DNA of 64,000 nt from an uncultured Methylococcaceae bacterium (GTDB lineage Bacteria > Pseudomonadota > Gammaproteobacteria > Methylococcales > Methylomonadaceae). A model generated the notes under the pieces. The model worked only from the letters and a program-made list of their open reading frames with translations. It made no database searches and was not told the DNA's origin. Location: assembly GCA_913056195.1 (NCBI GenBank), contig CAJXMF010000003.1, forward strand, positions 1 to 64,000, given 5' to 3'. Shown here one piece after another: positions 37,589 through 45,038 of this stretch (position 1 is the first letter of the stretch; every line of letters starts with the position of its first letter). The position numbers and the translations under genes were made by a program.

Positions 37589-38875
37589 TTAAATATTCAG
37601 AATACTCTGAACAATCTGGTTTTCAGTGGTAATGGTTTTGGCATTGGCCTGGTAGGACTGTTGAGCCACGATCAAATTTACCAATTGCTTTGACAATTCA
37701 ACATTAGAGGCTTCAACTGATCCCGATTGAATCACCCCAAAATTATTGGACCCCGGTTGCCCCGACACCGGATCACCGGAAGCGGCATTTTGTCCCCAAA
37801 TGGTATCACCTTGTTTGGATAAGCCTTGCGGATTCGAGAATCGACTTAATGCCACCTGTCCCAATGTCTTGGAACCGCCATTACTGAACCGGGCAAAAAT
37901 CACCCCTTCTTTATCGGTATCGATCCCCGTCAATTGCCCGGCAGGCAAACCATTCTGTTTAAGCTCATTAACACTGAACTTTTGATTGAACTGAGTTGAA
38001 CCAAAATAACTCAGCTTGTTGATCTCAATATCGCTGGCACCCGTCGCTGGCGTAATCGCATAAGGCGCTAAATCGAATAACCCATCCACGACACCACTTG
38101 AGTTCACCGGTGCTTTTAGATTGCCAGCGGCATCAAATTTCAGCTCACCAAAAGCGGCTCCCGATTGCAAATTAACCGGATTACCATCAATATAATGATG
38201 AACCTCCCAAGTCGGGTCACCGGCAACCACGCCCTTATTGACGAAATAAGTGGTAAAAATATGCGACGTCCCAAATGAATCATACACAGTGCCCGAGGTT
38301 TGACTCGTATAGGTATTGACATTTGTTTTATCAAAAGGCGTGACCGCTGCGATAGGTTTACTAGCATCAAGATTGACCCCAATACTAAGCTTATCTGTTG
38401 CACGCGGCTGACCGGCAATGGTATTAATTTGGATAGGTTGCATCACACCGGTACTGAAACCATCGGCTACGGTATTTCCATTTGGCCGGTAGGCCAGTAA
38501 GGCCTGCCCCTGATTGTTGACAATATAGCCATCCTTGTTGAGTTTGAACTCTCCGGATCGCGTATAAGAACGATTGTTCACATCAGTTGGGCTGGCGGCC
38601 AGGCTAAAAAAACCCTCACCACTGATCGCCAAATCAAGATTGTTGCCGGTAAAATTCAGATTTCCCTGCTTAAATTGTTGTGCCACATTGGCAACCCGTA
38701 CACCTGACCCTGCCGTAATCGCACTCACCCCACCCAAACTTGCTGCATAAACATCGGCAAATTCAGCCCGTGACTTTTTAAAGCCTGTCGTGTTGGCATT
38801 GGCAATATTATTGCCGGTTACCGCCAGATTCTTGGATGCGGCCGCCAGGCCACTTAATGCTGTACTAAATCCCAT
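37589..38875 (-). CDS. flgE: Flagellar hook protein FlgE
   Basis: This 428-residue protein starts [39 protein letters not shown]. It ends with the helical segment SVEASNVELSKQLVNLIVAQQSYQANAKTI. The middle contains the variable hook domains (SYTRSGEFKLN and the DSFG region). It polymerises into the hook. Confidence 0.96.
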   Translation of the reverse strand: MGFSTALSGLAAASKNLAVTGNNIANANTTGFKKSRAEFADVYAASLGGVSAITAGSGVRVANVAQQFKQGNLNFTGNNLDLAISGEGFFSLAASPTDVNNRSYTRSGEFKLNKDGYIVNNQGQALLAYRPNGNTVADGFSTGVMQPIQINTIAGQPRATDKLSIGVNLDASKPIAAVTPFDKTNVNTYTSQTSGTVYDSFGTSHIFTTYFVNKGVVAGDPTWEVHHYIDGNPVNLQSGAAFGELKFDAAGNLKAPVNSSGVVDGLFDLAPYAITPATGASDIEINKLSYFGSTQFNQKFSVNELKQNGLPAGQLTGIDTDKEGVIFARFSNGGSKTLGQVALSRFSNPQGLSKQGDTIWGQNAASGDPVSGQPGSNNFGVIQSGSVEASNVELSKQLVNLIVAQQSYQANAKTITTENQIVQSILNI

Positions 38876-38887
38876 CGTTCACCTACC

Positions 38888-39562
38888 TCACAAAATTTGT
38901 TTGATTTCACTGAATTTGACTGAACCGAGGCCTTGCAGATTAACCTTTAGGCCTTGTCCACCCTGATTCAAACTGACGCTTTCCACTTTGGACTTTATAT
39001 GTGTTTGCAATACCGTATTCTGTTTTCCGATTTGAGCTTCGACCTTGACCTGATAAACACCAGGGTTTGCCAATTCATTGTTATCGGTCATCCCATCCCA
39101 ACTGAATGCCATATCACCCTTAGCCTGTGTGCCTAAATCAATGGTCCGAACCGGCTCGCCCGTAGCTGGGTCTGAAATCTTCAAAATCACAGAACTGGCT
39201 GAATCAGGCAGTGTCACGCTTCCCGAAATCGTGCCGCCAGCGGCGAGCAAACCTTCTGTTGCCGGAGCGGCAACATATCGCCCCACCAGACTTGCCGCCT
39301 GCAAAGCCTGGCCGGAGCTGACAGAGCCTGCAAAATCCTTAAACGATTTTTGCAAATCCTGAATGCCGGAAACTGTGCTGAATTGTGCCATTTGCCCCAA
39401 GAAATTGCCGTTATCCATCGGCTTTAACGGGTCTTGATGCGTTAATTGCGTTGTCATCAGCTTTAAAAATTGATCTTGCTGTAACGTCGCTTTTTTAGGT
39501 TTATTTTGATCAACAGTCGCCAAACCTAAGTTTTTATATTGACTCAGTGCATCGATAGCCAT
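38888..39562 (-). CDS. flgD: Flagellar hook cap protein FlgD
   Basis: This 224-residue protein has the conserved QDQFLKLMTTQLTHQDPLKPMDNGNFLGQMAQFSTVSG block and a C-terminal FlgD Ig/Tudor-like region (FSWDGMTDNNELANPGVYQV). It acts as the scaffold for hook assembly. Confidence 0.96.
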   Translation of the reverse strand: MAIDALSQYKNLGLATVDQNKPKKATLQQDQFLKLMTTQLTHQDPLKPMDNGNFLGQMAQFSTVSGIQDLQKSFKDFAGSVSSGQALQAASLVGRYVAAPATEGLLAAGGTISGSVTLPDSASSVILKISDPATGEPVRTIDLGTQAKGDMAFSWDGMTDNNELANPGVYQVKVEAQIGKQNTVLQTHIKSKVESVSLNQGGQGLKVNLQGLGSVKFSEIKQIL

Positions 39563-39573
39563 CGATTAATCTC

Positions 39574-39987
39574 CTATTGTCCCATTCTCAAGGTCTGCAA
39601 CATCAACTGCTTGGCCGTATCCAGCACTTGAACATTATTCTGATAGGAACGCGATGCCGACATCATATTGGCCATCTCTTCGACCGTATTGACATTGGGT
39701 TTATAGATATAGCCATTTTCATCCGCCATCGGATGATTAGGCGCATATTCCATCACCGGAGGCGCTTGGTTTTCGACGACACCTTTAATCATCACCCCGC
39801 TGGCCGCCTGCTGCGTATCCAATAAATTTTTAAGTTCGGCAGCAAACACCGGCTGTCTGGATTTATAAACCTGATCAATGCTGCTGCTGACACTGTTGGC
39901 ATTGGAAATATTACTGGCTACCAGGTTTAAACGCAGGTTTTGTGCATTCATGCCACTGCCGGCAATATCAAAGATTTTCATAGTCAT
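39574..39987 (-). CDS. flgC: Flagellar proximal rod protein FlgC
   Basis: This 137-residue protein has the FDIAGSGMNAQNLRLNLVASNISNANSV motif and the C-terminal NTVEEMANMMSASRSYQNNVQVL. AAGGAC lies six bases upstream of the chosen ATG. It follows flgB by two bases. Confidence 0.96.
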   Translation of the reverse strand: MTMKIFDIAGSGMNAQNLRLNLVASNISNANSVSSSIDQVYKSRQPVFAAELKNLLDTQQAASGVMIKGVVENQAPPVMEYAPNHPMADENGYIYKPNVNTVEEMANMMSASRSYQNNVQVLDTAKQLMLQTLRMGQ

Positions 39988-39989
39988 GG

Positions 39990-40379
39990 TTATTGTCCTT
40001 TAATCGCCGCCATCAATCCGGAAAATTTGCCATTGAGAAACCGCAGGCTGGCTTGGTATTGCACCGCATTTTCAGCATATTTAGCCTGTTCGATATGCTC
40101 TTCCACCGTATTACCATCTAATGAAGCCTGCTGGGGATTACGGTATTTAAGCTCGCCACCCAGCCATTGCTGATCTGGCACGATATGCCGTTGCCGCGTT
40201 TTTTCGAGACTGATATGAGAAGACTGCTGCTGTAAAACCGCTTTGAAATCCAGGTCACGCGCCTTATAGTCAGGCGTATCCGCATTCGCCAGATTGGCGG
40301 CTAAAAGTTCGCTGCGTTTCTCCCGCAGCATCAACGCGTCAGGATGAAGGCCTAAAGCCGATTGAAAGTTGATTGCCAT
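39990..40379 (-). CDS. flgB: Flagellar proximal rod protein FlgB
   Basis: This 129-residue protein has LGLHPDALMLREKRSELLAANLANADTPDYKARDLDF, the FlgB signature. The ATG at 40379 is chosen over the track's earlier non-ATG start. It is the first gene of the flgBCDEFGHIJKL run and lies behind a sigma54-type promoter. Confidence 0.95.
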   Translation of the reverse strand: MAINFQSALGLHPDALMLREKRSELLAANLANADTPDYKARDLDFKAVLQQQSSHISLEKTRQRHIVPDQQWLGGELKYRNPQQASLDGNTVEEHIEQAKYAENAVQYQASLRFLNGKFSGLMAAIKGQ

Positions 40380-40413
40380 AACTGTCACCATTTTGTCTTT
40401 TTACAAAATGACA

Positions 40414-40429
40414 TGCAGTTTATGTACCA
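40414..40429 (-). promoter_or_regulatory. Sigma54-type promoter upstream of flgB
   Basis: On the minus strand TGGTACATAAACTGCA matches the -24/-12 consensus TGGCACN5TTGCA, with GG and GC exactly ten bases apart. Its start site would fall near 40403, about 24 bases before flgB. RpoN control of class II hook genes is known in Pseudomonas and Vibrio. Confidence 0.65.
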
Positions 40430-40487
40430 ACTTTTATAAAGAAAAAATCAAAAAGAGGGAAGTGTATCAAACGGCAGCGGACACTCA

Positions 40488-41309
40488 CTATTTCTTGCGA
40501 TAAAAGCGTGCGCCGCCCATTCTGACCGATTCAAATTGTGTTAATGTCTGCGGCATGGCTTCGGTACTGCTGAGAAAAATAGCACCACCCGGCTCCAGAG
40601 CATCCGCCATGCGCCGTAAAATATCGACTTTAATCGGATTAGGAAAGTAAATCAGTACATTACGACAAAAAATAACATCGAAACGTCCTAGCACCGAAAA
40701 TGGTTTAAGCAAATTAAAGGGTTGGAATTTGACCCGGTTTGTAATCCTGGAATTTAAACGATAACCGTCGGCAACCGGTGAAAAATAATGCGCTTTATAG
40801 TAATGGTCCAAGCCTCTGGACACAGCGAGTTCACTATAAACTGCCTGCCGCGCGCGTACCAGAACCGCTTCGGAAATATCGGTGCCGATAATTTGCACGT
40901 TTTTCGACTTACCCAGCTTTTGAATAACACGTTCTGCACACATACTGATGGAATACGGCTCCTGCCCTGTCGAACAGGCCGCCGACCAGATTTTGACAGA
41001 GCCTTCCTTGCGCGCCAGCAGCTCGGGCAACACATAATCCAGTAACACATCGAATTGTACGGAATCTCTGAACCAAAATGTTTCATTGGTCGTCATCGCA
41101 TCCACAACGGCCACTTTAAGCTGTTGAGTCATCGGCTTTAATGAATTCAGGCCTTGTACCAATTCGGGAAAAGACGTCAGATCAAATTTTTTCAACACCG
41201 GCGACAAACGGCTCTGTACCAGATACTGCTTGTTTTTACCCAGCTCTATTCCACTATTTTCAAGCAAAAAATCACAAATAGCCTGATAGTCCAGCGCCGA
41301 AATATCCAT
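40488..41309 (-). CDS. cheR: Chemotaxis methyltransferase CheR
   Basis: This 273-residue protein has the N-terminal CheR helical domain and the SAM-binding domain: TTNETFWFRD, WSAACSTGQEPYSISM, ILIYF-type FCRNVLIYF and GGAIFLSSTE. It methylates glutamates of chemoreceptors. It lies between cheV and flgB, as in Pseudomonas and Vibrio. Confidence 0.96.
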   Translation of the reverse strand: MDISALDYQAICDFLLENSGIELGKNKQYLVQSRLSPVLKKFDLTSFPELVQGLNSLKPMTQQLKVAVVDAMTTNETFWFRDSVQFDVLLDYVLPELLARKEGSVKIWSAACSTGQEPYSISMCAERVIQKLGKSKNVQIIGTDISEAVLVRARQAVYSELAVSRGLDHYYKAHYFSPVADGYRLNSRITNRVKFQPFNLLKPFSVLGRFDVIFCRNVLIYFPNPIKVDILRRMADALEPGGAIFLSSTEAMPQTLTQFESVRMGGARFYRKK

Positions 41310-41376
41310 CTTAAGTATGCTCTGCCATTAATACAATCATGCTTTTTTAACAAGCACCCAAACAGCACTGACCTTT

Positions 41377-42315
41377 CTAGTTATCAAATTGTGCATGATA
41401 CCGTTTCAACTGATTTTGGATGGTTTTTATCAATTCATCAGGCTCAAATTTAGCCAAAAACTCATTGGCACCAACCTTTTCCACCATGGAAGAATTAAAG
41501 ACCCCACTCAATGATGTATGCAAAATCAAATAAACATCCTTCATAAGCGGATCATTTTTTATTTTTGTCGCCAAGGTATAACCATCCATTCGCGGCATCT
41601 CGACATCGGAAATGATCATGGTGTAATGCTCCGAAATATCAACACCCTGTTCGGACAATTCCTGTAAATGCTCCCAAGCGTCCAAGCCATCTTTATGCAA
41701 TTCACATTCCAGCCCAACCTGTTCGCACACTTTTTTAACCTGATTCCGCGCCACCAGTGAATCATCGACAACCAGCACCCTGTCTTCTGCCTGACTTAAG
41801 CCTTCCTCGACCAATTCTTCCTGGGCCTGTTCTCTTGAACCGATGACCTCCTTCATCACCTTCTCGACATCAATAACCTCAATCAATTCATCTTCGAATT
41901 CTGTCACCGCCGTTAAATAACTGTTTCGTCCACTGCCGCCCGGCGGTGCATTGACAGCGTCCCATCCGATATTGATGATACGATCGACCGACGCCACCAT
42001 AAAGCCTTGTACGCCCCGATTATATTCGGTCACAATCACATAAGCTCCCTCGCCCCGATTAAGCGGCGGCATTCCAATCGACATGGCCAAATCCAATACT
42101 GGAATGGTTTCCCCCCGCAAATGGGCGACACCACAAATCACTGAATTTGCTTTGGGTATCTGGGTGAGCTGTGGACATTGAATGACCTCCTTCACCTTAA
42201 ATACATTGATACCGAAGCGCTGCTGCCGTCCACTCAATTTGAATAACAACAATTCAAACCGATTGTGACCGGCCAGCTTTGTTCGTTGATCGACACCGTC
42301 GAGTACTCCAGCCAT
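41377..42315 (-). CDS. cheV: Chemotaxis coupling protein CheV
   Basis: This 312-residue protein has a CheW-like domain (about 20-165) followed by a receiver domain (about 180-305). The phosphoacceptor is in IISDVEMPRMDG and the conserved Lys is in FLAKFEPDEL. CheV couples receptors to CheA, with phosphorylation modulating the link. It is divergent from flgA. Confidence 0.95.
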   Translation of the reverse strand: MAGVLDGVDQRTKLAGHNRFELLLFKLSGRQQRFGINVFKVKEVIQCPQLTQIPKANSVICGVAHLRGETIPVLDLAMSIGMPPLNRGEGAYVIVTEYNRGVQGFMVASVDRIINIGWDAVNAPPGGSGRNSYLTAVTEFEDELIEVIDVEKVMKEVIGSREQAQEELVEEGLSQAEDRVLVVDDSLVARNQVKKVCEQVGLECELHKDGLDAWEHLQELSEQGVDISEHYTMIISDVEMPRMDGYTLATKIKNDPLMKDVYLILHTSLSGVFNSSMVEKVGANEFLAKFEPDELIKTIQNQLKRYHAQFDN

Positions 42316-42345
42316 ACTAAAACCTCATTACACTTTTTATTTAAG

Positions 42346-42362
42346 GCCAGGAAAGGCCTGGC
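42346..42362. other. Short hairpin in the cheV-flgA divergent gap
   Basis: GCCAGG-AAAGG-CCTGGC forms perfect six-base arms. It lies in the cheV leader on the minus strand. No function can be assigned. Confidence 0.4.
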
Positions 42363-42416
42363 TCCCAAAACTTTCCCTACAGTATAGCGAGCTTCCAGCA
42401 TTTTACTATTTTTTTA

Positions 42417-42432
42417 TGGCCCGATTTATGCT
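42417..42432 (+). promoter_or_regulatory. Sigma54-type promoter upstream of flgA
   Basis: TGGCCCGATTTATGCT has the GG-N10-GC spacing of a -24/-12 element. It ends 39 bases before the flgA ATG. Confidence 0.6.
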
Positions 42433-42471
42433 TAATATTTTTTGACGTTATTTGACAAAAAACTGACGCAC

Positions 42472-43179
42472 ATGATCAGGACTTTCATACTCTTCATCAG
42501 CCTTATCTTTTTCAGTCCGTTACTTTATGCTGGAAAATTTCAGGACTTACAGGGTGTACAAAACTTATTCAAAACATTCCTTGATGCACAACTGGCTAAA
42601 AATTCCGCCGTTACCGATGATGTTGAAATCAGTTATCGTCTTTCAAAACTGGACAATCGCCTGAAGCTCCCGGCATGCGCTCAAAAACCCGAGGTTTTTG
42701 TTCTGAAAGAGCCATTGAAAGCAGGAAGAAATACATTGGGAATACGTTGCCGAGCCAATAAGAGATGGACAATCTATAACGGTGTTACGATAAAACTGGT
42801 CAAACCCGTTCTGGTTATGACACAATCACTTAACCGCGGCGATCAACTGACAAAACAGCATTTGCGTTATCAAAGAATGGATATTGGCTTGTTGCGCCAA
42901 GGCTACCTAAGCAATCCTGAATCGGTTTTAAATAAACAAGCCAAACGCTACTTGCCGGCAGGGTCGCTGGTCAACCCACGTTATTTTGAAGCACCTGACC
43001 TGGTCAAGCGCGGCGAAATCGTCAAAATTCAGGTAAAAAGTCCCGCTTTTCAAATCAGCATGGCCGGCATTGCCTTGATGAACGGAAAAGCAGGACAAAA
43101 TATACGCGTTAAAAACATCGCCTCAAAACGCATCATTCAGGCACGCGTCACCAAACCAGGCCTGGTGACAATTTTTTGA
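42472..43179 (+). CDS. flgA: Flagellar P-ring assembly chaperone FlgA
   Basis: This 235-residue periplasmic protein has a signal peptide and a C-terminal SAF domain (LNRGDQLTKQHL, YLPAGSLVNPRYFEAPDLVKRGEIVKI, IRVKNIASKRIIQARV). The track start is TTG at 42442; the ATG at 42472 gives a normal signal peptide. It chaperones FlgI into the P ring. It heads the flgA-flgM-flgN-PilZ group. Confidence 0.93.
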   Translation: MIRTFILFISLIFFSPLLYAGKFQDLQGVQNLFKTFLDAQLAKNSAVTDDVEISYRLSKLDNRLKLPACAQKPEVFVLKEPLKAGRNTLGIRCRANKRWTIYNGVTIKLVKPVLVMTQSLNRGDQLTKQHLRYQRMDIGLLRQGYLSNPESVLNKQAKRYLPAGSLVNPRYFEAPDLVKRGEIVKIQVKSPAFQISMAGIALMNGKAGQNIRVKNIASKRIIQARVTKPGLVTIF

Positions 43180-43234
43180 CCCAATCGAATAACAAAAACA
43201 TAACACATGGTTTTACAAAAAATGACTTATTTAT

Positions 43235-43261
43235 TAAAGTTATTGATTAAAATGCCGATAA
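43235..43261 (+). promoter_or_regulatory. Sigma28 (FliA) promoter upstream of flgM
   Basis: TAAAGTTA, eleven bases, GCCGATAA: an almost perfect match to the FliA consensus TAAAGTTT-N11-GCCGATAA, 32 bases before the flgM start. It implies feedback control, since FlgM inhibits sigma28. Confidence 0.85.
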
Positions 43262-43293
43262 CCACTATAGGAAAATAGTCACTGGAGATTCTT

Positions 43294-43599
43294 ATGGCAA
43301 TTAATTCAATAACCGGAAAAAATACACCGCTTGTTACAACAGGCTCAAATACAAAAAAAGACACCGTCGAGCAGGCGACAAAAAAATCGCCTCCGGCACG
43401 TACGGAGTTTGATAACTTTGATGCAACGGCCGTCAGCCAGAAAATAAAACAGGCATTAACCAGCAATCCCTCACCCGTACTGAACGAGGAAAAAATCAAT
43501 GCGGTCAAAGAAGCGCTTCAAAAAGGCAATTACCAGATTAATGCCGATAGTATTGCTGAAAAAATGCTGCAATTTGACAACCCATTTAACAACCCATAA
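43294..43599 (+). CDS. flgM: Anti-sigma28 factor FlgM
   Basis: This 101-residue polar protein has a disordered N-terminal half and the C-terminal sigma28-binding helices (EEKINAVKEALQKGNYQINADSIAEKML). A GGAG site precedes the start. FlgM holds FliA inactive until the hook is complete and is then exported. It is two bases before flgN. Confidence 0.9.
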   Translation: MAINSITGKNTPLVTTGSNTKKDTVEQATKKSPPARTEFDNFDATAVSQKIKQALTSNPSPVLNEEKINAVKEALQKGNYQINADSIAEKMLQFDNPFNNP

Positions 43600-43601
43600 T
43601 T

Positions 43602-44096
43602 ATGATCAAAAAAACCTATCCGATTACTGAAAAACTGCTGATACAAGGGTATAAGTTGAATCAGGAATTACTGAGTATTCTTGAACGCGAAGCGGAAAAG
43701 CTGAACAGTCGTCAGGATGCCGCAACGATTGCCCAGCTTGCCGAGCAGAAAAAACGCATTTCACAGCAAATTGAACAATTCAGCCTGCAATTAACGCAGA
43801 TTTTGGCAACAGAAGATCTTGAACTAGCGTCTTCTGGCGTACAAGAATATTTTGCCAGGGCCCGGTCTGCAAACCTACCGTTAAAACAAGGCCTTGAAAC
43901 CTGGCAAAAATTGACTCAACTGATCAAACAATGCCAGCAGATGAATGAACAAAATGGCGCGAGTATTTCACTTTTAATGCGACATAACCAACGCATTCAA
44001 CAGATTTTTCGTGGCAACAGCCCATTCGCAACAACCTATACTGCAAAAGGCTCGACCACGGCCACACATATTTCGCGCGCGATCGCCTCGGCTTAA
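43602..44096 (+). CDS. flgN: FlgN-like export chaperone
   Basis: This 164-residue, mostly alpha-helical protein has coiled-coil segments (LNQELLSILEREAEKLN, LAEQKKRISQQIEQF). Sequence similarity is weak, as usual for this family. The assignment rests on helical content, size and placement right after flgM. FlgN escorts FlgK and FlgL, both encoded nearby. Confidence 0.8.
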   Translation: MIKKTYPITEKLLIQGYKLNQELLSILEREAEKLNSRQDAATIAQLAEQKKRISQQIEQFSLQLTQILATEDLELASSGVQEYFARARSANLPLKQGLETWQKLTQLIKQCQQMNEQNGASISLLMRHNQRIQQIFRGNSPFATTYTAKGSTTATHISRAIASA

Positions 44097-44222
44097 TGAC
44101 AAAAACGGCTTAGGCGGCGATTTTTCCTAACCAGGGCAAGGAAAAAACGATTTCTTGCTGGGTGTTCGCCGTATAAATCTTTATGTTCTATACTGCAAAA
44201 AACAATTGCAAATATCGTGCTT

Positions 44223-45008
44223 ATGTTGAAAACAATAAAAAAAATTTTTGCGCGTTCAGCCGACGTTTCCTTGCAAAATAACCAAGAGATTGAACCTGCG
44301 CCGAGGAAAACCGGGCCTAATTTTGTTACCGAGCCTTTCCGGATCAACACGATCTTACAAAAACTGGAAAACAACGCCCAATTGTGCACCATTACATTCT
44401 CCGACCAAGGCGAAAAGTTCACCTCTTCAATTCTGGCCGTCCACCCGGAAAGACAAGAAATCTTATTGGATGAACTAGTCCCTGCACATGGAAATACCTT
44501 ACTTGAGCAAAAAAAAGGCTGCAAGCTGTCAGCCTATTTAGAAGGCATCCACCTTGCCTTCACACTAGAAGACCTGACCCCTGTCACACACCAAGGCGAA
44601 ATACATTACAAAACCGGTTTACCACCGCGAATTTATTATCCGCAACGGCGAAAATCGCCGCGCATTCCGATTCAGTCATTACGCATTGCATTTGCCGGCA
44701 TCAGCCGTGCAAATAATGCTACCTTTGGTGGCCAACTCTATGACCTGAGCCGAACCGGCATTGGCGTCAGCTTAAGCGACAACCATGGACGTATCAAACG
44801 TGGCGATCAGTTAACCCGTTGCCATATTCGGCTCGATGAGCACCGAATAGATTTCAACCTGCATGTCCGTTTTGTAAAAAAGACGCCACAAAACAAAATC
44901 AATCTGGGTGGTTTTTTTGAAAACCTGTCCAGCCGGGATCAAAAGCGCTTGTCTTCATTTGTTGCCCAACTGGAACGGCAATACATTCGGCAGACTAAAA
45001 ACAATTGA
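44223..45008 (+). CDS. flgZ: FlgZ-type PilZ brake protein
   Basis: This protein of about 261 residues has an N-terminal YcgR-like domain and a C-terminal PilZ domain. The c-di-GMP motifs are RRKSPRI near residue 140 and DLSRTG near 175. Its place after flgA-flgM-flgN matches flgZ of Pseudomonas, where it reduces swimming at high c-di-GMP. The ATG at 44223 is preferred to the track's GTG. It is 126 bases from flgN, so it may have its own promoter. Confidence 0.82.
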   Translation: MLKTIKKIFARSADVSLQNNQEIEPAPRKTGPNFVTEPFRINTILQKLENNAQLCTITFSDQGEKFTSSILAVHPERQEILLDELVPAHGNTLLEQKKGCKLSAYLEGIHLAFTLEDLTPVTHQGEIHYKTGLPPRIYYPQRRKSPRIPIQSLRIAFAGISRANNATFGGQLYDLSRTGIGVSLSDNHGRIKRGDQLTRCHIRLDEHRIDFNLHVRFVKKTPQNKINLGGFFENLSSRDQKRLSSFVAQLERQYIRQTKNN

Positions 45009-45038
45009 CCCGAATACCATCCGATAGGACAAACACAC

